Origin: Bromus sterilis
Lineage: Eukaryota; Streptophyta; Magnoliopsida; Poales; Poaceae
Assembly (NCBI GenBank): GCA_950022295.1
Contig: OX465599.1
Coordinates: 277,037,501 to 277,101,500, forward strand
Direction of reading: 5' to 3'
DNA: 64,000 bases
Part shown: positions 35,596-47,184 of the stretch, in pieces
Layout of the letters: each line of letters opens with the position of its first letter
Position numbering within the stretch: the first letter of the stretch is position 1
Position numbers and translations under genes: made by a program
Notes under the pieces: model-generated
Databases searched by the model: none
The model's input: the letters and a program-made list of their open reading frames with translations, nothing else
Told to the model about the DNA's origin: nothing

Positions 35596-36340
35596 TTCAG
35601 ATGCTCATGCCGACTTAAGAGTTGGCACACATTATTCTGGGTTGCTTAAAGAAACATATTCCAACACTCGAAGGTCCACTCTATTTGGAAGCTGGGAACA
35701 CAACCCATCATATCATATCTACCGGATTCAGAAAATTCACATTCATCGGTTTTTATCAGCAAGCAAATATTTTACGGCTTCAAACAAAAATTGCCAGTAT
35801 AATACTTGTCGACTTCAGAGAACAAGCAAGAAATTGTAAGTCTCAGGTTGCTGAAGGCAAGACAACTCGGCACTTGGGGGCTACACTACTTTGAAGCAAA
35901 TTTCACAAGTACAAATTCCCAGGTTGCTGCAAGCAAGACAACCCGGCACTTGGGGGCTACACCAGCAAGGCTATTTTATATACAAAACTCCAAGTCATCA
36001 CGAGATGATAAGATCGGAGCTTGAGGGATACAGGTGATATGGACATAAAATTTCCCGTAAAAAATTTCCCGAGTCCTTTTGACAGGACACGGAAGAGCAA
36101 AAAGCAACATTGAGCTCATACGTGGAAGAGCTCAAAACTGAAGCATATCGGGTTCATTGACATGAATCAGTGGAGCAAGCCGGCTTAATGATTTGGCCTC
36201 CAGACCCGGTCTTTATCCTAACTATTCATTATACTGGAAGTTTACCATGGACGCGCACCCAGCGTTCTCTTCTACGACAATCTCATTGCCAAGAAAAAGC
36301 AGAGGAAAAATGAAGCCCACGCCAAGATTGCGTCCAAGAT

Positions 36341-36355
36341 AAACTTGGGGGCTAC
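36341..36355 (+). other. Polypurine tract of element O
   Basis: AAACTTGGGGGCTAC lies directly before the LTR start TGTCGGGG. Near-copies of the same motif lie further upstream at about 35873-35886 and 35948-35961. Confidence 0.8.
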
Positions 36356-36934
36356 TGTCGGGGGGATTACCCACGGTTAAACCCGGCTTGGAGACAAAGC
36401 CGGTCGTATGACAAGAGCCGGCTTGCGGAGACGAAAGCCGGACGAAGGAATCAAGACGGAGTCCACCTAACTTGGAAGGTACGAAAAGCTACAAGACTTA
36501 GAGTAGGACTCGGATTGATATTCTACTTGTAATAGAAGAAGAGACTAGTTTGTATCCTATTAGGACTCTACATGTAAGCCTCCCCCTTCCACCTATATAA
36601 GGAGGGGTAGGTCGCCCCAAACAAGAGAACTCAAGCAGACTCAATAGACCACAATAGGCTATAAATTAGAGACTAGTCCCGGGTCATCTAAACCCGGGAC
36701 AACTAGACACAACTATAGGAGAGCCGGCGACATGCCGACAACTCTCCGTGAGAAAAGGAATAAGACCTAGCCACAAACAACATGTAGGTTTTTTACCGGA
36801 TGATGTTCCCCGGGGCCCGAAGCTGTATAAATCGCGTCTCTCTCTGTGTGTGATCTTCTTCCTCGTACACTCGTAGCAAAGGCCCCACAATCAAGTCCGA
36901 CTCAACGGACATCATCCGTGACTTTCCCACGACA
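36356..36934 (+). mobile_element. 3' LTR of element O
   Basis: 579 bp, starts TGTCGGGGGG and ends CCCACGACA. TATATAA at 36594-36600. The half from 36669 matches 1-267. The next bases are GATGC (36935-36939), the expected right TSD; the interrupted sequence is an S1-type internal region, so the left flank of O outside the window should end in GATGC. Confidence 0.9.
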
Positions 36935-39028
36935 GATGCCCCCGTGCATCCCCTCCTCCATCAACAATCATCAGTTCGTTGTGCTATGCTTGGAGCGTAT
37001 TGCTCTTAGGTTTACTTTTTAGTTTTCTTTAGCTTTGCTTGCTGTTCATAACAAGTTAGAACCCAGCTTTCTTTGTGCGGGAGAGTAATACGCTCCACTT
37101 CAAACTAGAACACATCATAGGATTTTCATGCTCATCTTTCTTTTGTTGTGTGTTCTTCATCTTTTCATAGCTGCTGTCATGTTTAGCTCTTGTGCTTTCA
37201 TGTTTATAGTTTTCAAGAGATTTTGTTTAGTTTGTTGCTGGAAATCTCTTTAGTTTTCATGTTTATCTTGTTAAGAGAGTTGGTTGTTGCATTGAGTTGT
37301 GTCTTGACTCCAAGTAGGTAATTGAGGTTGCTATTCAATTGTAGTAGTAACTTGCCATAGTTTTGAGGTATTTTTGTGAGTAATGTTTGAACTTTTGGTG
37401 TCAAGAGCTCTAGACTATTAGTGATAGGTGTCGTATTTTGGGAAATCCGTGTTTATTTTCAAAAACTACAAAAACTAGTTGAGAACTCTAGCTATTAGAT
37501 TGATCACTAATCTTTAGAGGGATTGGATATTAGAATACACTCACGTACCATGAGTCGAGGATGCACAATGATAACCAAACCCCCATACACTCCTCCTCGG
37601 GGTACTTGTCTCTTTGTGAACCTCCTCATTAGATTGAGAGTTACCGATAATAAGTGCATGAGTTCTTCGGACTAATGTAAGTATTGAAAGTTGACACTTC
37701 CGCCTTCTCATATTTGGTAGCCTCTTCGGTACCGTGCATTGCCCTCTTCTCACTCTGAGAGTTGGCGTCCACCTCGCCGGTGCATCCAAACCCTTGGCAT
37801 TATATGCTCTGTCATCATAAACCTCCTTATATCTTTCCTCAAAACAACCACCATACCTACCTATCAAGGCATTTCCATAGTCTTTCCGAGATATATTGAC
37901 ATGCAACATCCACCTTCTCATGACTTGATCTTAATATCATACATGTTCCTGCTACACTGGCAAAGGCATACATTTGCATACATCATGATAGCTACATCTT
38001 CTTTATGTTGAGTACCTTGTAAAGTGTGAAAGATCTTATATACTTCTTGTAAAATAGAGTGTTTCCCTTAAGTGAGGAAAAGATCCCAAAGAGAACAAAT
38101 TTAAAAGATCCCAAAGAGGACAAACGAGAGTTAAATAGAAAGAGCCATTGAGGCCACCCAAAAAATAAAAATAAAATAAAAAATAGAAAAAGAAAATAAA
38201 AAGAGAGAAGGGGGAAACACTACTATTCCTTCTGAAAGATCCACACTCGTACTTCCTCTTATACCTTGTGCTCCATAGAGATGATCATATATGCATATAG
38301 CTATGTGGGGACCTTCACACTTTAGAACTTGGCTTGTATATTCCAATGATGAGCCTCCTCAAATGAGCTCTAGGTCTTCGTGAGCGAGCAAGTTGGATGC
38401 ACCCCCACTAGTTCCATTGGAGAGCTTTTCTTAGCTCGTATGTGCATCCGTTGCATGGCAATCCCTACTCCTCACATCATATGTATCATTTGGCCCTCTC
38501 GCATATGATTGTCCTCATTGATGTGAGCCTTTCACACCCTTTTTTGTCTTCCTCCTCCACCATATCTCTATCTTTGCCATCCTAAGTGTCAACTCTCATG
38601 CTTACGCTCATCCATTGCATGAGTGCTCAAAATATCGAAAGGGAATGGATCAAATTGACTTGTACCTGGCTAGTGGTCTGGGGACGAGTCAAGATAAGAT
38701 TCCAAAGAAGACTAAGTGTGAAACTTTAGTAGATTGAGTTCTCAACAATATTTTTTCTCCCTCGTATTTCCATCCCCCGCTTCTTGCACGCAAACATCAT
38801 CTGGAGACATTCGAGTCACGGACAACAAGAGCTCTTGCACCTTAATGTTCTTTTGTTGCTTGTTTCAATGCTAATATAGATTCTTGCCTGTTATGACTTG
38901 AATTAAATTACATACCTTGATTGATTTACTTAAAAATTTCTTATATGGTTGTTAGCATGTCACCACAGAAATTATGCTTGTTATCATTTACCTACTCGAG
39001 GACGAGCAGGAATTAAGCTTGGGGATGT
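36935..39028 (+). mobile_element. 3' internal region of Athila-like element S1
   Basis: Reverse complement of the 3' internal regions of S2 (43523-45680) and F (58206-60440), starting with the GCATCCCC...CTCCATCAACAATCATC segment. No gag-pol. It ends with the purine tract AAGCTTGGGGATGT (39015-39028). An ORF antisense to the element (37541-37921) lies in it. S1 was the target of element O. Confidence 0.88.
37541..37921 (-). CDS. ORF antisense to S1, conserved in three Athila-like copies
   Basis: 126 codons, starts MRRWMLHVNISRKDYGNALI and ends SVWGFGYHCASSTHGT. Homologous frames occur at 44623-45004 (S2) and 59411-59794 (F), always opposite to the retrotransposon strand. The ends align in all three; the middle is read in different frames because of 1-bp indels (for example one A fewer after CCGGCG here). 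I recognise no domain. It could be a real antisense gene, an untranslated transcript, or chance openness kept by common descent. Confidence 0.35.
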   Translation of the reverse strand: MRRWMLHVNISRKDYGNALIGRYGGCFEERYKEVYDDRAYNAKGLDAPARWTPTLRVRRGQCTVPKRLPNMRRRKCQLSILTLVRRTHALIIGNSQSNEEVHKETSTPRRSVWGFGYHCASSTHGT

Positions 39029-40658
39029 TGATACGTCCCAAACGTATCTATAATTTCTGCTTACTCCATGCATGTTTAGTGTGATATTGCTATGCTTTTT
39101 CTACACTTTCATACACTTTTGATCATATTTAGACTAACATATTAACTCAGTGCACCTCAGTGCCAGTTCCTGTTTTCTATTTTTTTTCTTATTTCAGGTT
39201 TCCCCCGTATTAAAAGTGCTCCAAAAATTCCAGAAAATCCAATAAAAATCAGCATACGGGAACCTCCTAGAGTCCCAAAGGGGGACCGGAGGGGAACCAC
39301 CAGGGCCCCAGGCGCCCTCTCGGCGCGTCCTGGAGTGGGCCACGCCAGGCGGCCGCCTGGGGGCCCCCCCTGGCTGCCCCCCTTCGCCTATATATTCTCC
39401 GTCCTCTGAAACCCTCGAGGACAGAACCCCTTTTCGCGATCTCGCCTCTGTTCCTCCCTCGCCGCGCTTCCAAGATGGAGAGCTCCAGAAGACCTCTTCC
39501 CGGCACCCTGACGGAGGGAGGATTGCCCTTCGGGAGCTTCTCCACCACCATGGACGCTTCCCGGATGATCCGTGAGTAGTCCACCTTTGACCATGGGTCC
39601 ATGACCAGTAGCTATGTGATGTTCTCCTCCCCTCTTTGTTCTTCATGGATTAGACCTTGTGAGCTGCCCTACATGATCAAGGCACATATCTAATTGTTTT
39701 TGCTTTCGCTATGCTGAGTTAGCTGGGATCTGATGGGTTATGAGACTATGTTCAGATTGTGATTGAGTAATATATTTGGTTCTTCTCTTTTATATTTTTG
39801 TTCTTCAGTAATTCTTGCATCTTCTCCGTTGTTGTTTATTGCTTTGGCCAATTAGTAGGTAGTGATTCCAAGAGGAAGCGTTATGCTTGATTGTGGGTTC
39901 ATGCCCCCTGATGACTAGCTTGAGTGACAGAAACATGAGTCTAGGGGATGTGTTGTTGCCACAAGGGGGAAAACAATGGTGCTTGTAACCACGGTTGCAA
40001 GGATTGTTTACTTTACGCAAAGTTATTTTAATGCCGTTGTTTGTTGCTTTTGGTTTACACTTTGGGTGGGGCTCACAACTTAATACCAGCGAGATGTTTT
40101 CGATAGATCTCTCACGGTGGATGATTAGTAGTAGATGCAGATGGATTTCGGTCTACTTATTTTGGCGTACTGCCCATGCTTTTGAGCCTCTTCCTTTCTA
40201 TGTAGCATAGTTAGCATTGCGGTGCGTTTTTAATCCTGTCAATTGCTCAGCTGTGATTTTTTTACCTCGCATAGCAGTTTTATCGTCTTTTGGGAGAGAG
40301 ACATCACTAGTGAACATCATGGGACCCCAGTCCATATTTCTGTTTACACCCTCAATTTACTTCTTTCTTTTACTTTCCAGTTGCAATTATCACTACCCTT
40401 TTATTTGTTGCGTTTGATCCTTTGTAAACGGCAAGGCCGGAGATATTGACAACCTCTCTGTACTCGTTGGGAGCAAAGTTATTTGTTGTGTGTGTAGGTC
40501 CAGGAGAAGCAAGTGATTATCAACGGCGCATCACTTGCCGAACCACCTACTTGTAGTTATCAGAGTCCTACGGGAGACACTCTAAACCTTGGCATCTTTG
40601 TCAAGGGAAATTTGCTGCTAGGTTACATCCAACCTTCCACTTGGGGTAACCAACGAGG
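39029..40658 (+). mobile_element. 3' LTR of S1 (A-type, Sabrina-like), right end missing
   Basis: Starts TGATACGTCCCAAACG next to the purine tract. It has a TATATATT box near 39390 in a GC-rich region, an ATG-GAC-GCT-TCC-CGG-ATG leader followed by GTGAGT at 39572-39577, and ends with GGGGTAACCAACGAGG. The last roughly 30 bp expected from S2 (ending GCGTATCA) are missing where the LINE-like piece begins. Confidence 0.85.
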
Positions 40659-40983
40659 AGCACTACTTCAGTGCCATCACATGGTCAATATGGAAAGAAA
40701 GAAACAATGAAATTTTCAGAGGAATCCCACACTCACAAGACTCCTGATTACATAGGTTTAAAGAAGATTTCTCTGCACTTAGATATAGAACCAAACTAGA
40801 GTTGTCTCAGTTCATCACAAATATTGTAACTGCTGTCTAATTCTCCTTGTAAACCTACACCCCCCCCACACCCTCTGGTTGGTCATTATTATTTGACTGA
40901 CATGTAAATTCCCATGTAATCTCCTCTGCTCTTAATAAAAAGGTTGTGGGGGTCTCTCCCACAGTCACCACTTTTTTTTTTAA
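40659..40983 (+). mobile_element. Probable 3' end of a LINE (5'-truncated)
   Basis: One frame reads FSAITWSIWKERNNEIFRG then a stop, like the zf-RVT/RNase-H tail of plant L1-type LINEs. A 3' untranslated part with CTCTTAATAAAAAGG, a GTGGGGGTCTCTCCCAC stem and a T-run follows. It sits between two A-type LTR pieces. No clear TSD, so insertion together with a deletion is possible. A captured host-gene fragment is the alternative. Confidence 0.55.
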
Positions 40984-41892
40984 ACTATTAACTAGTGCAT
41001 GGTGCTAGTTTCTTTCTGTTTTTGTCCGCGCATTGCAAAAAAAAGGTGAAAAATCAATGTGCTCGGAAAATTCCAAAAAAAATATCCATCATGGAACACT
41101 CCAGAAAATCGAAGGAGAGCTAGAGGGGGGCCACCCCCCCCCCATACAGGCGCCTCCTTGGCGTGGCCTAGGGGGTAGTCGCGACCAGAGGGGGGCCACC
41201 CCCCTTCGGACTATATTTATCTATCGTCCCAAAAACCCTCGAGGAGTCCCCCCCATTACGAGCAAATACCTAAAGTTCCGCCGCCGCCGCGATTCCGATC
41301 TCGGGATAGCCTTAAGGACTTGTCCTAGCACCCTGCCGGAGGGAGGATTGACCTCCGAAGGCTTATCCACCACCATGATCGCCTTCGGGATGCGCCATGA
41401 GTCCCCCTTGGACCATGGGTCCATGACCAGTAGCTATGTGATGTCTTCTCTCCAATCTTGTGCTTCAATGTTTAGCCCTTGTGAGCTGCCTATCATGATC
41501 AAGGCACCTATGTATGAATTCATGTTTTGCTATACGTTGTGTTTGCTGGCATCCGATGGATTATGAGATTATGTTCAGATTGTGATTAGTAATATATTTG
41601 TTTTACCTTTATATTTTTGTTCTTGAGTAGTCTTGCATGTTCTCCATTGTTGTTTGTTACTTTCGCCAAGTAGTAGATTGCAACTCCAAGAGGGAGCATT
41701 ATGCTATATGATGGGTTCATGCCTCTCGATGTCTAGCTTGAGTGATAACAACATGAGACTAGGGAATGTGTTGTTGCCATTAGGGGTCAAACAACGGCGC
41801 TTATGGCTGTGTGTCATAAGGATCTCTTACATTACACATAGAGTGTTAAGGAAGTTGTCCGTTGCTTTGAGCTTACAATTTGGTTTGGTTCA
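40984..41892 (+). mobile_element. A-type LTR fragment S1b, left part
   Basis: Aligns with S1's LTR from about 110 bp after its start (TATTAACT...GTGC) to TTTACACTTTGGGTGGGG-like sequence. It is cut at 41892 by S2 and resumes at 50197 (gttcgcaacttaatac), then again at 51870. The splice-donor-like site of other copies is mutated here (CATGAGT at about 41397). Confidence 0.75.
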
Positions 41893-43522
41893 TGATACGC
41901 GAGAGAGGATTGCTTCTCGCCCTTTGTTGGTTACCCCAAGTGGAAGGTAAGATGCAGTGTAGCAGCAAGTTTCCCTCGGTGAAGATACTGAGGTTGAGTA
42001 TCGACCAATAGGACTCCGGCGATAATAAGTAGGTGTCGGCGGCGCACCTGACGCGGACCTGCACACAACACAATTAACTTTTCTCCCAACGAAGTTCAGA
42101 GAGGTTGTCAATCTCTCCGGTCTTGTAGTTTACAAAGGATCAAAAACACAGGATAATGATAATGATAACAACTGAAAGTAAAAAAGCAAGAAAGTAAATG
42201 AGCGTGTAAACAGTGATGAGAATATGGACCGGGGTCCCGTGATGTTCACTAGTGATGTCTCTATCCCAAAAGACGATAAGACTGCGATGCGAGGTAAATT
42301 TTTTACAGAAGGTCAATTAACAGGATTATAAACGCACCGCAATGCTAACCATGCTACAAAAGAAAGGAAGAGGCTCAAAAGCATGGGCAGTACGCCAAAA
42401 TAAGTAGACCGAAATCCATATGCATCTACTACTAATCATCCACCTTGAGATATCTATCCAGAACATCTCGCTGTTATTAAGTTGTGAGCCCCACCCAAAG
42501 TGTAAACCCAAAGCAACAGACAACTGCATTAAAAAGACCTTTGCGTAAAGTAAACAATCCTTGTAACCGCGGTTACAAGCACCGTTGTTTTCCCCCTTGT
42601 GGCCACATCACATACCCTAGACTCATGTTTTTGTCACTCAAGCGTGTCGTCAGGGGGCATGTACCCACAATCGAGCATAACATTCCCTCTTGGAGTCACT
42701 ACCTACCACTTGGCCAAAGCAATAAATAGCAACGGAGAACATGCAAGAATTACTTCGGAACACAAATACGAAAGATCTGAACCAATTATATTACTCTATA
42801 ACAATCTGAACATAATCTCATAATCCATCAGATGCCATCAAACTCAGCCTAGAAAAATAAGAAAGAATTACATATGTGCCTCGATCATGTAGGGAAGCTC
42901 ACGAGGTCTAAACCATGAAGAACAAAGAGGGGAGGAGAACATCACATAGCTACAGATCACGGACCCATGGTCCAAGGTAGACTACTCACGGCACATCCGG
43001 GAAGCGTCCATGGTGGAGGAGAAGCTCCCGGAGGTCGATCCTCCCTCCGGAAGGGTGCCAGGAAGGGTCCTGAAGGAGCTCCCGGTCTTGGAAGCACCGC
43101 GGCGGCGGAACATAGGAGAATTTGTGAAATAGGGTTCTGTCTTCGGAGTTTCCCCGTGACGGAGAATAAATAGGCGAAGGGGGCAGCCAGGGGGGCCACC
43201 AAGGGCCCAGGCGCCCCCTGGCCGCGCAAGGTGGCCACCTGGGTGCCTGTTGGTGGCCCCCTGTCCCTCCTTCGGGCTTCTGGAGTCTTCCGACACGCAG
43301 ATTTTTTATCTGATTTTTCCCGGATTTTTGGAGCATTTTTTATATGGGGAGAAACTGAAATAGAAAAACAACAGAAAACAGGAACCGGCACTGGGGTGCA
43401 CTGAGTTAGTAGGTTAGTCCAAATATGATCAAAAGTGTATGAAAGTGTATATAGATCATAGCAATATCACACAAAACATGCATGGAGCGAGCAGAAATTA
43501 GTGATATGTTTGAGACGTATCA
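41893..43522 (-). mobile_element. 3' LTR of S2
   Basis: Minus-strand LTR starting TGATACGTCTCAAAC and ending GCGTATCA. The donor-like GTGAGT is at 42984-42989 (minus) after an ATGGACGCTTCCCGGATG leader. GC-rich promoter region around 43160-43260. Confidence 0.9.
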
Positions 43523-43536
43523 ACATCCCCAAGCTT
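43523..43536 (-). other. Polypurine tract of S2
   Basis: Minus-strand AAGCTTGGGGATGT immediately before the 3' LTR, the same motif as in S1, E and F. Confidence 0.8.
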
Positions 43537-44622
43537 AATTCCTGCTCGTCCTCGAGTAGGTAAATGATAACAGGCATAATTTCTGTGGTGACATTCTAGC
43601 AACCATATAAGTACTTTGAAAAGTAAAGCAATCAAGGTATGTAATTCAATTAAAGTTATAAAATTCAAGAGTCTATATTACCATTGAAATAAGCAACAAA
43701 GGAACATTAGGTGCAAGAGCTCTCGCTGTCAGTGACTCGAATGTCTCCAAATGGTGTTTGCGTGCAAGAAAGGGGATAGGGATATACGAGAGAGTAAAAC
43801 ATAGTTTTTAATGTTGAGAATTTAATCTACTAAAGTTTCACACTTGGTCTTCTTTGGAATCTTATCTTGACTCGTCCCCAGACCACTAACCAGGTACAAG
43901 TCAATTTGATCCACTACCTTTCGATATTTTGAGCACTCATGCAATGGATGAGCGTAAGCACGAGAGTTGACACTTAGGATGACAAAGAGAGAATATGGTT
44001 GAGGAGGAATTCAAAAAGGTGAGAAAGTCTCACATCAATGAGGACAATCATAGACGAGAAGGCCAAATGATAGATATGATGTGAGGAGTAGGGATTGCCA
44101 TGCAACGGATGCACATATGAGCTGAAAAGCTCTCCAATGGAACTAGAGGGGGTGCATCTAACTTGCTTGTTCATGAAGACCTATAGCTCTTTTGAGGAGG
44201 CTCATCCTTGGAATATACAAGCCAAGTTCTATAGTGTGAAGGTCCCCACATAGCTATATGCATGATCATCTCTATGGAGTACAAGGATAAGAGGGAGTAC
44301 TAGTGTGGATCTTTCAAAAGGATAGTAGTGTTTCCCCTTACTCTCTTTTTTTATCTTTTTATTTTTCTATTTTTTCTATTTTTTGGTGGCCTCAATGGCT
44401 CTTTCTATTAAACTCTCATTTGTCCTCTTTGGGATCTTTTATTTTGTCCACTTTGGGATCTTTTCCTCACTTAAGGGCAACACTCTAATTTACAAGAGGG
44501 TATAGAAGATCTTTCACACTTTACAAGGTACTCAAATCATAAAGAAGATGTAGCTATCATGATGTATGAAATGTATGCCGCTGCCAGTGTAGCAGGAACA
44601 TGTATGACATGAAGATCAAGTC

Positions 44623-45004
44623 ATGAAGAGGTGGAAGTTGCATGGCAATATATCTCAGAAAGGATATGGAAATGCCTTGATAGGTAGGTATGGTGGATGT
44701 TTTGAGGAAGGATATAAGGAGGTTTATGATGACATAGAATATCACGCCAAGGTTTTGGATGTACCGGCGAAGGTGGACGCCAACTCTCGGAGTGAGAAGG
44801 AGGCAATGCACGGCACAGGAGAGGCTAGCAAATATGAGGAGGTGGAAGTGTCAACTTTCAATAATTACATTAGTCCGAAGAACTCATGCACTTATTATCG
44901 GTAACTCTCAATCTAATGAGGAGGTTCACAAAGATACAAGTACCCCGAGGAGGAGTGTATGGGGGTTTGGTTATCCTTGCGCATCCTCGACTCATGGTAC
45001 GTGA
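44623..45004 (+). CDS. ORF antisense to S2, second copy
   Basis: Two overlapping frames: 44623-44904 (93 codons, MKRWKLHGNISQKGYGNALI...) and 44759-45004 (ending SVWGFGYPCASSTHGT). They match the first and last parts of the 126-127-codon frames at 37541-37921 and 59411-59794. The 93-codon version may be the ancestral frame, since it has no indel in the middle relative to F's first part. No domain recognised. Confidence 0.35.
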
Positions 45005-45542
45005 GTGTACTCTAATATCCGACCCCTCAGAAGATTAGTGATCCATCTAGTAGCTAGAGTTCTCAACTAGTTTTGTAGGTTTTTTAAAATAAACACGGAT
45101 TGCGCAAAATACGACACCTCTCACTAATAGGCTGGAGCTCTTGACACCAAAAGTTCAAACATTACTCACATCAATACCTCAAAACTATTGCAAGTTACTA
45201 CTAAAATTAAATAGCAACCTCAATTACCTACTTTCAAGACAAGACACAACTCAGTGCAACAACCAACTCTCTTAACAAGATAAAAATGAAAACTAAAGAG
45301 AGTTCCAACAACAAACTAAACAAAAGCCAAGGCTCTTGCTAAAGACAAACTAAAACTAAAACTAAACATGGCAGTAGCGATGAAAAGATAAAGAACACAC
45401 AACAGCAAAAAGATACGCATGAAGAATCCTATGATGTGTTCTAGATTTTGAAAGTGGAGTGTGTTTCTCTCCCACAAAAATTAAGAAGGGATCTAATTTG
45501 TTATGAACAGCAAGCGAAGCTAAATAAAACTAAAAACAAAAC

Positions 45543-45791
45543 CTAAGAGCGAGATGCTCCAAGCATAGCACATAACGCATGAAGTGATAAAAATATAGTA
45601 AGACGAAGGATGAACTGATGATTGTTGATGGAGAAGGGGATGCTCGGGGGCATCCCCAAGCTTAGATGCTTGAGTCTCCTTGAATATTTATTGGGGATGC
45701 ATGGGGTCATCCCCAAGCTTGAGCTCTTGACACTCCCGAATCTTCTTTCATCATCTTCCATCGCACGCTTGAAAACTCCCTTCATACACAA
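45543..45791 (-). CDS. Small ORF in the sense strand of S2, conserved in F
   Basis: 82 codons, MCMKGVFKRAMEDDERRFGS... with two repeats around SLGM-P-IP. F has an 80-codon homologue at 60323-60565 with about 70% identical residues. The repeats coincide with GGGGATGC...GCATCCCC inverted repeats and AAGCTTGGGGATG motifs, so conservation may act on the DNA or RNA rather than on protein. Confidence 0.3.
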   Translation of the reverse strand: MCMKGVFKRAMEDDERRFGSVKSSSLGMTPCIPNKYSRRLKHLSLGMPPSIPFSINNHQFILRLTIFLSLHALCAMLGASRS

Positions 45792-46434
45792 CTCATCATA
45801 AGCTGATTAGAGAGGTTAGTACCCTTAATAAATAATTTTTCCCCACTGGATATAAAGATATTATTGAAGAGCTACTGTTTCTCAAGATTCCCAAAAGGTT
45901 TTTTCAAAGAAAAAGCAAGCTTAAGGTTTGCAAAAGTTAGGAGAGATAAAACGTGGCAGAATCTGTGGAAAACCGAACAGCAGGTAGTAAAGAATTTTTA
46001 GGGGCACTTCTGCAACTCAAATCAAAAAACTCAGAACATAAGAAAGTTCTGTGATTGTATAGATCATTCTGTGTAAAAAAACTCAGCTCAAAAAGATGAA
46101 CTGATGATTTATTCTGATTTTTCCCGTCACGAGGACAGAATCTGTTTTCTGGACAACATGTCACAACTTTCACTTCCCTTGTCATATGAGGCTATAACTT
46201 GGCACAAAGCTTGAAAATAAAGATACAATGATGTTGCTACAGTATTAAAAATCATCAAGACCACTAGAAACATAATTAAAAAAACATCTTGGGTTGCCTC
46301 CCAACAAGCGCTTTCTTTTACGCCTTTAAGCTAGGCATAAGGCAAAAGAAGAATCAAGTTTTATCAAGAGAAAGATAATAGCTTGCCCATGTAACGGACT
46401 CAAAAGGTAACTTGATTTTCTTTCTAGGGAAGTG

Positions 46435-47184
46435 TTACATCCCCTTTTTGAGAGGGAATTGGAATTTTATATTCCCCTCTTTCATGTCAATAACAGCACC
46501 AACGGTGCGAAGAAAAGGACGTCCCAAAATAATTGGACATAAAGGTTCACACTGTATATCCAGAATGATAAAATCAACGGGAACATAGTTGTCATTGACA
46601 ATGATAAGAACATCGTTGATCTTCCCCAAAGGTTTCTTTACGGAAGAGTCGACAAGGAAAACATCAAAAGACCATGAATCAAAAGGTTTCAATTCGAACA
46701 TATCATACATTCTTTTGTGCATGACGGAGGTACTAGCTCCAACATCACATAAAGCATCGCAAGAGAAGTTATTTAATTTAATTTTTATTATGGGGTCCCA
46801 ACCATCATCTAGCTTCCTAGGTATGGAGGCTTCTATCCTAAGCTTCTCCTCCCTAGCTTTGATAAGAGAATTTGTGATATGCTCCATGCAGGCAAGATTA
46901 AGTGTGCTAGTGTGGGGGTCTCTAGACATTTTGTGTAATAAGCTGATAACTTCTGAGAGGGTGCAGCTGTCAAAATCAATATCACTACTATCAAAGGTGG
47001 TAGTATTGTCATCTAAGATCACTTGTTTGAAACCCTCTACGTTCATAGGAGTTTCTTCTTCTACGGTTGAGATATTAGCATCACCATTAATAGGTCCGAT
47101 CGGACCAGGAGTGCATTCGGTGCTAATAGTTTCAGTGTCCTCAAAAATTTGGATAGTGGCAACAGTGTGGTGTGTAGGAAGGCT
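46435..47184 (-). pseudogene. S2 aspartic protease region
   Basis: Same frame as gag after a TAG at 47185-47187. A linker leads to an open frame from the Met at 47046 with the retropepsin-like CDALCDVGASTSVM and, further on, CPIILGRPFLRTVGAVIDMK, as in Athila-type proteases. It ends FPLKKGM then stop at 46435, where RT would be expected. The protease would mature Gag; here it lies behind a stop codon. Confidence 0.82.

Larger units (their letters stand above)
32744..36355 (+). mobile_element. 3' internal region of element O (non-coding)
   Basis: No gag or pol frame is visible in 3.6 kb. Words such as CCGGCTCC and GCCGACTC recur through 32950-33720. Two minisatellites follow, then a region with several PPT-like ACTTGGGGGCTAC copies. 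Together with the non-coding leader at the left edge, this suggests a large non-autonomous derivative, though coding parts could have been removed by the long-LTR insertion or deletion. Confidence 0.65.

Noticed and set aside
33964..35630. Long overlapping minus-strand ORFs with repeats such as SRIDFMAKAGCDRG
   Set aside because: They arise from 35- and 37-bp tandem units without stops; all three frames are open, so no protein is implied.
40513..40710. 65-codon ORF as part of a host gene
   Set aside because: It crosses from LTR sequence into the LINE-like piece, so it is a chance fusion.
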